A stretch of 64,000 nucleotides of DNA from Platerodrilus igneus (Eukaryota; Arthropoda; Insecta; Coleoptera; Lycidae): NCBI GenBank assembly GCA_036346225.1, contig JARFIW010000966.1:2672501-2736500 (forward strand), written 5' to 3'. The notes under the pieces were generated by a model, which saw only the letters and a program-made list of their open reading frames with translations, was not told the origin of the DNA and ran no database searches. Positions 31,964 to 42,957 of this stretch are shown piece by piece (within the stretch, counting starts at the first letter, position 1; the number at the start of each line of letters is the position of its first letter). Position numbers and translations under genes: made by a program.

Positions 31964-33992
31964 GAAAAATGTGATAGGTGTTCTTATAATTTCACGTCTC
32001 GTTCTACGTAATTGCGAGTTAAGTGAAATTGATTATGTTATGAAAAGTTTAGTAGCTTGAAAACCCTTAACAAAACAGTCTACGTTACACGAATCCTACT
32101 ATTTAACAAACCTGAAACTAAGCACGTGTCTGAAGAAATTAGTATGAAAAAGAAAGTGGGTAAAATTTAAATTCAAGAACGAACAAGCTTCCCTATCAGT
32201 TACATTGCAGTTAATCTATATTTAGTATAATTGTGACAACCACAGTGGCCGGATGTCCCATTTTTAGATTGTAGCGTCGTAATTCGATCAACTTTCTATT
32301 GATAACAGCATCCTAATGTCGCCATTTTGGTTAATAATGGTATAGTCTTATACTGAATATTACCAAAGCGTATTGTACAACTGACAAAATGCTGACATTG
32401 ACAAACTAAACTCGATCTAAGAATTTTCTAAAGCACACAGTCTCACTAAATCCTTATTTCTCGACGCGAACGATAACCATCATAAATATTAAAGTGATTG
32501 TAATAGAATTTCTGAGTAATACGTTTTATCGCTACTTATTATAGTAATCTATAGCGAACTACAACAAATCCTGTCTTATATCGATACGATCACTATCTTT
32601 ATCATACGTTATGAATTATTTGTGAAGTCGCTCAGAACTATCAATTATAATCGTATAATTTGATGGTTAACTGCGATTGCATTAACAGTCCCTTTACCAT
32701 TACCTATAGAGATACTGGATTAAACTGAAATGGGGTTATATTACGCTTAATTTACCAAACTTTATTTATTAAGAACAGAAAAGTCTTGATTTTGCACTTG
32801 CGGCATTTCTGCTGTTAGTATGTTAGAACCGACAGGAAATATAATACCTACTGGTCTATTTGATAGAACGAAACGGCACAAACATTATCGCTTAAACGAT
32901 GTAAACATAATACAAAAACATCGATAATTCTGGTAGCAGAAATGCAAGTTTGTAAAACAAACTTTTCAATTCACTTTAGACTTTGTATTCAAGTTAAGGT
33001 AGGTAGGTATTCTAAATATTTACTTTTGTAGGGTATTGGAATTTGTACAGCTCCAAAAATCTCAAATTTTCCAATCTGTTAAAGGGATTATAGAGAACTA
33101 TTTTGCTTCCGTTACGTGGATTCATTTCCGCCCTTTATTTTGCATACCTCACATACATCGAGTTTATGCAAATTAGATTATAGACGTGTTCAAATAACGT
33201 GCGAACCGACAGATAGATAGTAACAGTATTAGCTTTTGCTCTGCTGCATAAAGGATTAAGGGGATATGTTTTAAATAAAATACGCAAAAGCATTTTATTA
33301 TTAATTACAATTAGGGTGCCAATATAGTTCTGGCATTATCCGAGAAATAGTGTTCGTTTCAGAAGTGCGTTGTGTCTATTAAGGGAAATCACATAAACTT
33401 ACTCTAGCATTATATGCTATCGAATCGTATGAAGTATTTCAGTTCTACAGCAGCGCTTGGGGTAATAATAAAGTTTGAATTATGTTTGCTCTAGTTCTAT
33501 TATTTTGCCTAAAAGTTTTCTTAATACGCGAACGAGCTCGTAGAATAATGTTCAAGCTGCCGTGAAAATATATCGGCAATGTACGTATTAACCTAAAAAT
33601 TACAGAAGACATTTTTCTGTTGTTATGATATTCAATTCAATGCTTTGATGTAGTTCAAAACTCAAAAGTTGTTAGAAGAGCAATAATTGTTTAAATAGTG
33701 CATACAGAGTCATAATGTTATAAGTGCTTAGTAATGTGCGGTTTACAGCGGCGCGGCGGACCAAGATATTGCATTATTGAATTGAATAAACATCCGACAT
33801 AAGAAATAATACAATCAGTCATACATTATGCAAATATATTATTTATTTTATTTGAATTACAATACATAATGTAAATTTTCATAAAATACACTTTAATACA
33901 AAGATTTATATTAAAAGATATAAAAAATACAATACATAAAAGCAAAATAATCCAAATTGGTAAAAATTATATTTATTAAAAATTTGTTAGAG
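31964..33992. other. AT-rich, no recognised feature
   Basis: About 2 kb between two mobile elements. No domains, microsatellites or repeat ends were seen. Confidence 0.45.
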
Positions 33993-34014
33993 CTGTTTCA
34001 AAATCTCAGCGACC
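33993..34014 (-). repeat. Inverted repeat, end distal to the transposase start
   Basis: Contains TTTCAAAATCTCAGCGACC, present in inverted form at 38955-38976. Confidence 0.8.
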
Positions 34015-35364
34015 CTGGGATGCGCAATGGAGGAAGTGAGAAACCTTTAGAAAAGGATATAACAGGGCGTTTTCAGTTCAACCTAAAACCATCGCGATTT
34101 GCTAAAATAACCCTTAATGTAATGTCAAATTATTAGTGTGTAAACAAATACCTAATCTTACTACTAATCTATGATAAAAAGGCAAGGCGTATTCACTTTT
34201 GAGTTTTACATTACTTCTTGGGACTAAGTGAATTAAATAAATCATATAAAGAAAGATTATGGGATATTCGCTATCAGGTCAAAGTTACTGTTACTTTCGA
34301 ACATGAGGAATAAACTGTCAAGATAAAAAAACTGGAAAATGAACTTAAAATTCTTCAAATATCATTAAGAACCACGTTTGATGTATGAATTTTTCAAATA
34401 CATACACTGTTTATAAGTGTGGATAAAATCCATTGTGGAATCTGCCTCAAAGGATTCAGCATGAGCATAACTTAACAAAGAGTAGATTTCTACGGAACTT
34501 CAAAGATTTTAATTAGAACAACCAGTTAAAAATAAAACTTGGAATATAGGTAGTTTATTTTTTGAATCTTGAAAAACAACTTCAACCATGGTTTTAACAA
34601 TAGAGAAGAAATTCATAGTTATGGAGACATTGTAGATTGTAGATTTGGATAGCAAGAGTAACTGTAGTACAAAAAGTTATTTTTATACAAATGTTTCAGT
34701 TAAATAAATATACACTCAACTTAAAAGAGTTTGGGCAAAATAGTAATTGTATACACTGCTTTAACTTCACCCTGAGCTATATACATTATATAGGCACAAT
34801 AATTACTTTAGACAGCATGATTGAAATTTTCATACAACTCGTTCAGTGATTTCAAATAAATTTAATAAAACCTTAAATATGTTATTTAGATCAGACGCCC
34901 AAGTAAAATATTAGTTATTAATATTACTAATAATACAATAATGCTGCTTATTTAAATGAATAACAATATGCACTACAAGCAAATTGAAAATGCCTTATAA
35001 CATACACAATCATATTGCACGTTACTGTGATGGTTTGCAACCAAAGTCATCTTCACTATCATCATCAGGTAAACACAGGTCTGAAGAATCATTATCGCAG
35101 TTAACATTTATTATTAGTTCTTCTATGTCGTCTATTATATATTCCCTACTAAGGTATTCTTTTTCTGTTTTCTCTACACGAGAACAAACATATTACATAT
35201 TCTTGATGACCAACAGTATTGAACTTATTTTCAGCCAAGTTCCATACATCCCCTAATTAAAAAGTTGTGTTATTTGCAGCAACATGATTTTTTTATCATT
35301 GCCCATATTTTTTCAATAGGGTTGAGTTCAGGATGATATGGGGGTAGGGATGGACATGAACCGA

Positions 35365-35528
35365 ACAGGTTCGAGGTTCGGTTCGAGGTTCGGTTCGATT
35401 TTTCGAACCGAACTGAACCGAACCAAACATTTTATTTTCGAACCGAACCTCGAACCGGACCGGCAAACTTTTCGAACCGAATCAAACCTAGCTCAAGGTT
35501 CGGTCCGGTTCGGTTCGAAAGGTTCGAT
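35365..35528 (+). repeat. Left subterminal GGTTCG/CGAACC array
   Basis: Dense, alternating-orientation copies of a GAACCGAACC core. The apparent open frames (35338-35535) are repeat read-through. Confidence 0.85.
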
Positions 35529-36854
35529 TTTTTAAATAAAAATTAAGTTTAAAAATTTAATTTTCACTAAAAACATGTCAATCTTAATTCCTCTCAAATG
35601 CACATTTTAAAAGTCTCTAGTCGCAAGCATATAAGAATTAGAACGATTTTCTAATGTACATGGTCATCGAGTTTTAAGCCAATAGGTAAAAAATGTAATA
35701 GGTATTAGTGTTACATATCTAATAAATTTTGTCAACGAGGCACGTTTGTATATCAGAAAATTCTAGATTGGTTCGATTTGTTTAATGCTACTTATTTCAA
35801 ATTGTTGTTTGTTTATAACTAGTATTTGATATTAAAGAAACTCGAAATGATTTTAAAATTTTGTTTTAAAAACAAGTTTATTTTATTTAATGAACAGAAG
35901 TCGTGTCGCAAAACCATCTTAAACATATACTAGCCGACGTCACGGTCTAGAGATTACAGAAGTTTTCAGAATAAACGAAACAATTTAATTCTTAATTAAG
36001 TATGTATTACTAATCCATCATTTTGAATTTTTTACTTTTATATGAAAACCAGCTCTCTATTAATATTAAAAAGTGTAACCTTGTAGCAAAAACAAATCTC
36101 CTTTTCTTTTGTACATAATCGCTCAACAAATGGTGTTACAAAACGCATGGTACCATAATATTTAGAACTGTTTATTTAGTGTGGCCATTACCACCAACGT
36201 CTTTAGAAGTAGCCGATACTCCAGAAGAATGACCCCGAACTTTCTCTCAAAACCAAGTTTATGACTCGTGGCGGCATAAACTTTTCAATCAATGCCGACA
36301 TAAAATAACACAGTATAATGCAAATAATAAGCAGACATAATACCCGTGCCATAACTATTGTTATATTTTATTATGAAAAACGTAAACGCCGTTTAAGGTA
36401 GATTTATGATTATTTCCGAGAACCATCTGATATTGTCTTTTAAAAGAAATAATAATAATAATAAAGATAAACTGACAAACAGCTTTTTGTTTGTACTGTA
36501 TAAGAAATTAGCAACACGTTATTGTCTTGATACTCTTTTTATACTTACTAAAACTAAAATAAAAGTAATCGCAAATATCGTGTGATATCGCTCTTGCACG
36601 GTAAAATGACATTAGTAGAAATCATCAATTATCAACACATTCTAAATTTTAGAGGTGGCTTTCAATTTGTTAAAGAGATTACGTATTGAAAAATCAAACC
36701 TGGACAAATAATATTAATATGATTTATGCTACTAAAATCTAAAACAAATTAATGTTGGATTTATTTGAATGTAGCAGCTACTAAATATAAAAACTACATT
36801 AAACATTTAAATTGTTGTAGTTGAACGTACTAGTTGTTTAAAATATCAAAATGT

Positions 36855-37000
36855 CGAACCGGTTCGGTTCGGTTCGAGGTTCGGTTCGTTTTTTTTGAAC
36901 CCAACCGAACCGAACCGAAATATATTTTTTCGAACCAAACCGGACTAAAAAGTTTTCGAACCGAACCGAACCTAGGGCAAGGTTCGGTTCGGTTCGGTTC
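36855..37000 (-). repeat. Right subterminal GGTTCG/CGAACC array
   Basis: Mirror of the left array. Overlapping open frames on both strands (36830-37108) are artefacts of the repeat. Confidence 0.85.
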
Positions 37001-38051
37001 AAATCCATCACTATATGGGGGCAATCGCAACACTGTATGACCATGTTTGGCAAAAAATTTCAACAACATATTGCTTGCACGGAAGCTTATGTTGGTTAAT
37101 ATTTGCATATAGTTCTGATTTTGTATCTTTAAGCTGAAAATGTATGTTTCTTTTCAGTAGCCAACATTTCATAGCCTCTTTTTTCCAAGCCGTAGTTGGA
37201 TTTGGTCCTCGGTCGCATTATGATATGATGCATTATCGATCACTAACACAGAGTTTGGTTCAAGGTTTTGTAATAATTTATCCTGTAACCATTTACAGAA
37301 ATTTCTATGATTCATTTCATCGTGATAATAACCGGTTCTAAGTCCAAACTTAAAAATTAGAAATCCATTCGGAACAAAACACCAGCATGTATAATAATTA
37401 AACGTTTCCCTTTAACTAATAGTGCTTTTGAACATTGATTTGAACCATCGTCCCACGACTTCGATACGGTATGTAAACTGTGCAGGTAAGTTTCATCACA
37501 ATATATAATATTTCTTCCTTCTGATCGATATTGTTGTATTTTTCGTAAAAAATCGACTCGTTTTGCTCGGATTTCTGGTTCTTTAATTAAGACTTTACGA
37601 TTGTCTTGGCACTTTTTCCAACGAAACCCTAGTTTATGCACCAATCGTCTAAACGAATTGATTTTTTCACAGAAATTAATTCCTTCAGATTTGAAAGCTT
37701 CAAATACAGCCTGCATTGTAGGTTGTTTATGGTGTGTATTCCGAAATCGATAAATAATTTTGCGCACAATTTCTTCTTCAAATTTATCTAATGTAGACTT
37801 TGGATTACCTTTCTTGATGGTTTTTCTTGGCGAGGTAAATTGTAACTTAACACCAACTGGCTGCATTTTGCCTTCTTTAGTAATTTCTTAACAGTTGTTA
37901 ACCCAACATCAGTTGCTTCAGACACTATTTTGCTCAAATTTTTCAGCAAAATCATATCTTAGCCAGCATCCTTCTGCCTTTTCATATAATTGTAAAGATT
38001 ATATATAATCACACGACCTTGGCTATGAACAATTTTTTGAGAATTGCGCAT

Positions 38052-38954
38052 AATAAAGTCGAATCTTACCTAAAATAAAAAAACGTGTACTCAAGAAATA
38101 TTAAGTTTAAAACGCTTACTTACAATTTCAAAATAAAGAACGAAGTGTAGTCTTGAAAAATAATGTTTTATAAGTATTAATAACAAAGGGAAATTAAACA
38201 AAATACAGAAAACAAAGAAATAGGCAGGAATCGTAAGTGTCAAAATTAAGTGTCTAGAATATGCAGTATCGGCTCGATGGTAAGTTAAGAACATAGATTA
38301 GATAAATTTAATATAGATCAGCCACTTTCATAATAGAAGCACGTGACTTTTTGTTACATTAATAAACATAGATTTAATCAAAATAATAAATATGATTTAG
38401 AACAGAGTAATCTAATAAATATAAATATAACCTTGTAACAGGCCGGGGCTCTGCCCCACCTCCGAGCTATAAGACTTCTTTCTTTATACCGGATTAATGA
38501 GAAACATTAACCAATCACTTAAACTTATCATATAACTGAATAACATACTTTAAATTAATAGCTACGATTTATTACAGGGCGGCCTGTCACAACCTGTAAC
38601 GTGGCGTAGTACAGAACAGAAAGTTTAATTTCAAATAAAGTTAAAAATAGGATCCCTAGAATAATCTTGGGGCCTTAAATTTGAAACAGCGCCGCCTGAA
38701 CGGATCGTATTACCATTAAAATTCCAATGACAGTCCTGTATATAAAAGTGACTACATCCTAGTTAAGAATTCGTAAAGCATTGCAAAGCTGCTATAGTGA
38801 ATATTTAATTTAATCTTATCGTCATATGGTAACATCGATTTTAAAATTATATTGTAGTAACGTCAACGCTGTTGGAGCCATGATTATCATTCCATAGTAC
38901 TATATTTTCATTTTGGTCTTTAGTTTTGTCAGTAATATTTGGGATTTCTGCGCA
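38052..38954. other. 5' non-coding part of the DDE transposon
   Basis: AT-rich sequence between the transposase start and the right inverted repeat. A GC-rich island at 38442-38470 (GGCCGGGGCTCTGCCCC, an imperfect palindrome) stands out. No coding sequence seen. Confidence 0.45.
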
Positions 38955-38976
38955 GGTCGCTGAGATTTTGAAAGAG
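38955..38976 (+). repeat. Inverted repeat, end proximal to the transposase start
   Basis: GGTCGCTGAGATTTTGAAAG, the inverse of 33993-34014. Just outside, CCCGCAGTAACGCGGGG (38984-39000) forms a short hairpin. Confidence 0.8.
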
Positions 38977-39000
38977 TATTTAGGCCCGCAGTAACGCGGG

Positions 39001-39479
39001 GCTTTAAATAATGGCCAATGGAGTTTAGATAATTTCCGGCAAAGAATATTGCAATATATTTAATTCATAGGAGAATTAATATGCCCAGATTTCCATAATT
39101 CTTTTAAATTTTGTCTTTTCTCTAAATATTTAATTTAACTATGTTAAGGTATTTATTTGTTCACTGGTCATAAAGAATCTAAGGCTTATTTCCTTGTACT
39201 TCTGATTAAAAATTTATTCTGTGTCAGTTTTCATCTATTTGAAATATTACATCAGAGTTATTAAAACAATGCTTTGTGTATATACGTGTAGCTAGATAAC
39301 GCTTGCGTTAGACGAATGATGCGGTTTTAGGGAGAAAAGGAAAAAGTTATGGCTATTTGTCGATTAAGTGCTGTGATACACGCAAGCACGCTGACCAGAA
39401 TCACGACACGGGGCATTAAAAAACGCCCTTTAGTGGGTCCCAACGATATTTTTGTGTTCAACATTGATCTGAATATATT
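39001..39479. other. AT-rich spacer
   Basis: No gene recognised. The part nearest 39480 may be the continuation of the minus-strand LINE remnant that follows. Confidence 0.4.
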
Positions 39480-40260
39480 TCGTTAGTGGTTAGTATGGAG
39501 TATGATAATGCAATGCAATGCAATGCTTCGTTACGTGTTCTAAGTCGAGACATCGTAGGCATTTGGGTACTACTAAAAAGTCTTTCGCTGTAACACAGCG
39601 ATATTCGATATAGAGTTTCCCCAGATTTCATGGTTTAAACTTTTGTTTGCCACGGTTTCATTATCAGCATCTATATTTACTGCCTTGTTGGTTGTTCGGA
39701 TTTTTTAATTTTAATTTTGTTTTTTAGTGGGTTTACTGTTTTTGAAAAAAAATCTTGAATTTGTTTAGGTGTTTCCACACGTTTTGACGTTATAAACACC
39801 GTTGTGTTTTGGTTCAAGAGGGCTTTTCATATTGCGTCTTGTTTTGGAGCCACAGCACCGGCACATGTCTGTGTTGGTATTATAAAATTCAGAACATTGA
39901 CATTTTATTTGGCTGTTTGTAACTCGAGTTTGCCTCAATTATTTGGTCGTGAAGGTTTTCGTTTTGGTTTTTAATGAACTTATATTCACCTGCAAGTTCT
40001 GCTGGATGTATACAAGTTTTTGTATTGCGTCCTTAAGCCTTTTCTTTGCTCCTACGCGTGGTCGGTTGGATGTGTACAGTCCTCATCTACGTATTTCATT
40101 AAATCTTGATACATGAACCTTATTTTGTCTAAAATATTTCCTGAGTCAAATCCTGTGTTAATTTTTGGGCTTTCCCACAGACGTTTGTTACTTGTGGACA
40201 AATTGGTTTCAGGTGCGGGCGCAGAGCGTATCAAATTTACATTAACCTAGCTTTGAAAGG
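39480..40260 (-). pseudogene. LINE ORF1 remnant (I/R1-like) with zinc knuckle
   Basis: Minus-strand reading, several frames. The N-terminal part is 40234-40052 (TNLSTSNKRLWESPK, DSGNILDKIRFMYQDLMKY). Then EPKHNGVYNVKT and FFSKTVNPLKNKIKIKK (about 39850-39700), and last the zinc-knuckle-like CLRCLDLEHVTKHC (39523-39567), which fits C-x2-C-x4-H-x4-C. This order (coiled N-terminus, KIK-type basic domain, knuckles) is that of ORF1 proteins of I- and R1-type LINEs. Several frameshifts. It may belong to the same family as the RT/RNase H remnant at 60430-62095, which I cannot test here. Confidence 0.6.
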
Positions 40261-41079
40261 TCTGGTTGAGGATACGATTGGCGTTTATGGGGGTATTACT
40301 AATATTATAAATGCGGTTGAGGTCAGAATTGTGACTTGAGGTTTTGCGTATTTGATGTAGTTCCCCCCGGCGGGGGAAACCGGGTGTATGCATCTTAGAT
40401 CTTTCCTAGTTATTAATTTTAAACCTAGTTATTAAAGAATCTATAATAAAATACATAAACAATAATCAATTGGTATTATTAAAATATAAGCTCCAATGTT
40501 GCTAGTTGGGATAACATGCGCAGAGGCATGAGAGTGAGGAACTTGGTTGATTTATTTCATGAAACATTGGCCGCCACGGGTTGAGGGTGGTGAGTGGGCA
40601 AACAATAGAAGATATCCCACCTAAGCTATTTAGTATTTACAAGCAAAAATAAATATAGAAAAATACATTAAAATCTTACGAATCTCTGTTGGTAAACAAT
40701 TCCTCGTATAACTAACACAATTAAATTAGCGATGATACGCCCTTAAAGCATGCGCTTAATTATATACAAACTAAACACAGAATAAACTATGTAACAAAAG
40801 CATAAACAGTATATGAAATTCAAAATTAAATTTATGGACATATAGAGGTCTTCACATTTTTCAATAAATTAATACCAAGCTAAATTTGTTCCACGCTTTT
40901 AAACCGGTTTGTTCTGAAACGCCCAATTTCTGGAAAGACTTTAAAACTTCAAAAAACAGATAAAGAATAATTAATAATCATCAAATTGTTGCAAAAGAAA
41001 AATAATCACGGTTGCATTCTCAAATTTAAAAACATATTGTATAAAATTTCAAAAGGTTGTATAAGTTTCAGAGTTGCAC
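40261..41079. other. Spacer, possible 5' UTR of the LINE remnant
   Basis: GC-rich patch at 40360-40385 (CCCCCCGGCGGGGG, self-complementary), otherwise AT-rich. No gene recognised. Confidence 0.4.
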
Positions 41080-41595
41080 TGAGTGATAAGATCACCAGGT
41101 TATCGGATCATTTTAAGTCACTTATTTTGGCGAGTCACCGGGTCAGGTACGTAACCTGGTATTGACCCGTTGACTGGGTGACTTGGTATTGACCCGTCTG
41201 GGCAGCTCCGCGGCGTAGTTGGTATGTGTGTGACTACTATGCCCAAAGTCCCGGGTTGGAATCACGCTTGAAAAATCTTAGGCGAGCATTTTCACCAAAA
41301 TACACCTTCGTTCAGATGAAAGGTAAAATGTAGGTCTTGTGTGTGAGTATTGTCATGCACTTTAAAGTTATCTGCATTGCTTGAAACAGCAAGGATTCGG
41401 CAAAATTCAAAATTTCCAGGTAAAAACAACTCGTTTGCTGGACAATGTAGAACCTTCGGGTGGAGCATTGAAAAAATCAAATATAGTGTGTTGCCTCGAT
41501 TACCTAATATTTACCAGATGACCCAGTGACCCGGTAATGCGGTTTTGATCCGGTTTTAAGCGAGTGACACAGTTGTGACCAGGCGACAGGGTATT
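41080..41595 (+). repeat. Degenerate GACCCGG-rich repeat split by a SINE
   Basis: Irregular copies of TTGACCCG, GTGACCCGGT and GAGTCACCGGGTC lie on both sides of SINE copy 7 (41100-41200 and 41515-41590). Probably subterminal repeats of a DNA transposon, or a decayed minisatellite. Confidence 0.55.
41201..41487 (+). mobile_element. SINE, copy 7
   Basis: Head GGCAGCTCCGCGGCGTAGTT, B-box GGGTTGGAATCA (diverged), body GGCGAGCATTTTCACC and 3' end GGAGCATTGAAAAAATCAAA. A short deletion follows the B-box. Confidence 0.85.
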
Positions 41596-41944
41596 GGCAG
41601 CACATCCTCCCGACACTGAGATTCGGTGGCGCATATGTACTCGGCTACTATACAATGTTTATGTCCCAGTAAATCAATAGATCTGTAGACAAATAAGTAC
41701 ATAAGACAAGGAGCATAAAAATTATTTTAAAATTGTTTAACCAAGCGCCATCGTTTAGCACGTAGAATGACAACATTTATTTAAGCATCACTTATAACAG
41801 TCCATACTAAAATTTACCGTTACGTTCATACTGTACGCAATAATCTTCAGTTGCATGCATTACAATATATATTTTGTACTTGCTAGCAAAGAGTAGGTAA
41901 CGATAATTTTAGTATATAGGTAATCGATAGGAACAATTCTTTGT

Positions 41945-42258
41945 AAAAACTTAAACTGTAAACTGTTTTATAAAATCTTCTGTGTGAAAGAAAAATGTTT
42001 TTGAATGTATACATTTTTCTTGAGATTGTTGTGTTTCGTTTCATTTTGTAAATTCCACAGTATAATTTCCGTTGAGCTAGCTAGGCAAAGAAAAGATAAG
42101 GAAAGGAAGGTAAGATAATAATTTTATATTTTCTAATGCTAATTAATACAGTTCGCTGTACCTAAGTCACGATATAATTTGGGTTCCCTTCCAAACACCG
42201 AGGCGTAACACAGCAATATCAGTGGTGTTGCAACGCAGGGCTACCACAGCAATATATA
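41945..42258 (+). repeat. Unclassified dispersed repeat, copy 2
   Basis: Best plus-strand copy: GTGTGAAAGAAAAATGTTTT, TTTCATTTTGTAAATTCCAC and TTTCCGTTGAGCTAGCTAGG, then AAGGAAGGTAAG (a splice-donor-like word also in both minus-strand copies). The tail has CACAGCAATAT twice (about 42212 and 42245). Confidence 0.75.
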
Positions 42259-42872
42259 ACAGGGGTTTAAAATGCAAATGTTAATTGATTCTCTTTTTGG
42301 TTATTACGAGGTACATTTCGTCTTTCGAATCATATCTAAAAATTTTGTCTTAAACCTGAGTCAGGGTTTGTGAAGACACCTGGAGGTTTCAAATACATAT
42401 TGAACTCATCGGTGTAGTTTCTAGTTATGTTTATAATTATAGAAATTATGGCGAGGGCCAATTTTGGTTAACAGGGGTATTTACAGTAGTTAGGTGTTTA
42501 TGTCTTATAAAATAAGGATTTGTTATATTAATTTAAGTAAGGTAAGTTACTATGAGGATTATGTTAACTTGGGGTATGTATAAAAATGTAAAACATAAAT
42601 TGAATAAATTTACGAAGTTTTGAACACTAAGGTAACGAATAACAAAAGGAGGTGGGTATTTGTAGTAATAATCAATAAACAGTGGGAAATAAAATGGTGG
42701 TTATATAGAGTAAAAACGAATTAATAACTTGGTCCTGATAATTTAAAATAAAACCGTTGCTAGCAATAAAAATTAATAAAAAGAGCAACGTGGTTTTATT
42801 GAAGTAAAGGTTTTGGGTGAGACGTTTAAAAGCAAGTATAAGTTGTGAAATATTTAGGGAAAACAGGCGCTG
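42259..42872. other. AT-rich spacer
   Basis: No recognised feature. Confidence 0.4.
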
Positions 42873-42957
42873 CATTTGATTTTTCAAGGCTCCACCTGAA
42901 AGTACTATATTGGTCAGAAAGCGATTTTTTTTTACTTGGATCTTTTGAATTTTGTAC
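42873..42957 (-). mobile_element. SINE, copy 8 (3' fragment)
   Basis: Only the last 85 bp of the SINE: GATTTTTCAAGGCTCCACCT, GTACTATATTGGTCAGAAAG and TTTTGAATTTTG. The 5' part is missing. Confidence 0.75.

Larger units (their letters stand above)
35345..37013 (+). mobile_element. Non-autonomous hAT-type element, 1,669 bp
   Basis: Perfect 8-bp target duplication TATGGGGG at 35337-35344 and 37014-37021. The ends are TAGGGATGGACATGAACCGA and, reversed, TAGTGATGGATTTGAACCG. Just inside both ends lie arrays of GGTTCG / CGAACC units (35365-35528 and 36855-37000) in mirrored order. No transposase was found; the interior is AT-rich and non-coding. Its removal rejoins the transposase LPP and YHPELNP segments, which confirms the insertion. 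Confidence 0.9.
35022..38051 (-). pseudogene. DDE_3-type transposase, split by a hAT insertion
   Basis: Read on the minus strand. Start ATG at 38051; an N-terminal helix-turn-helix region (KIVHSQGRVIIYNLYNYM, SEATDVGLTTVKKLLKKAK) with one stop near 37960 and a frameshift near 37866. Then the open part 37866-37357 with RWKKCQDNRKVLIKEPEIRA and the first catalytic Asp in IIYCDETYLH. Further on come VLVIDNASYHN (second Asp, about 37215), KHGHTVLRLPP, the hAT insertion (35345-37013), then YHPELNPIEKIW with the catalytic Glu (about 35320) and an acidic tail (LPDDDSEDDFG) ending at 35022. The spacing from second Asp to Glu is about 80 residues, wide for Tc1/mariner; the Sailor (DD82E) group has a similar spacing. 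All three acidic residues survive. Stops and shifts inactivate it. Confidence 0.85.
33993..38976 (-). mobile_element. DDE transposon (IS630/Tc1-like) with terminal inverted repeats, split by hAT
   Basis: The 22-bp ends are CTGTTTCAAAATCTCAGCGA.. at 33993-34014 and its near-perfect reverse complement at 38955-38976 (one mismatch). Inside, on the minus strand, lies a transposase reading from 38051 to 35022. Without the hAT insertion and one duplicated octamer the element would be about 3.3 kb. A TA-type target duplication could not be settled because both flanks are AT-rich. Confidence 0.8.

Noticed and set aside
35338..37108. Open frames rich in NRTEP / FGS repeats
   Set aside because: They are translations of the GGTTCG arrays of the hAT element, open on several frames at once.
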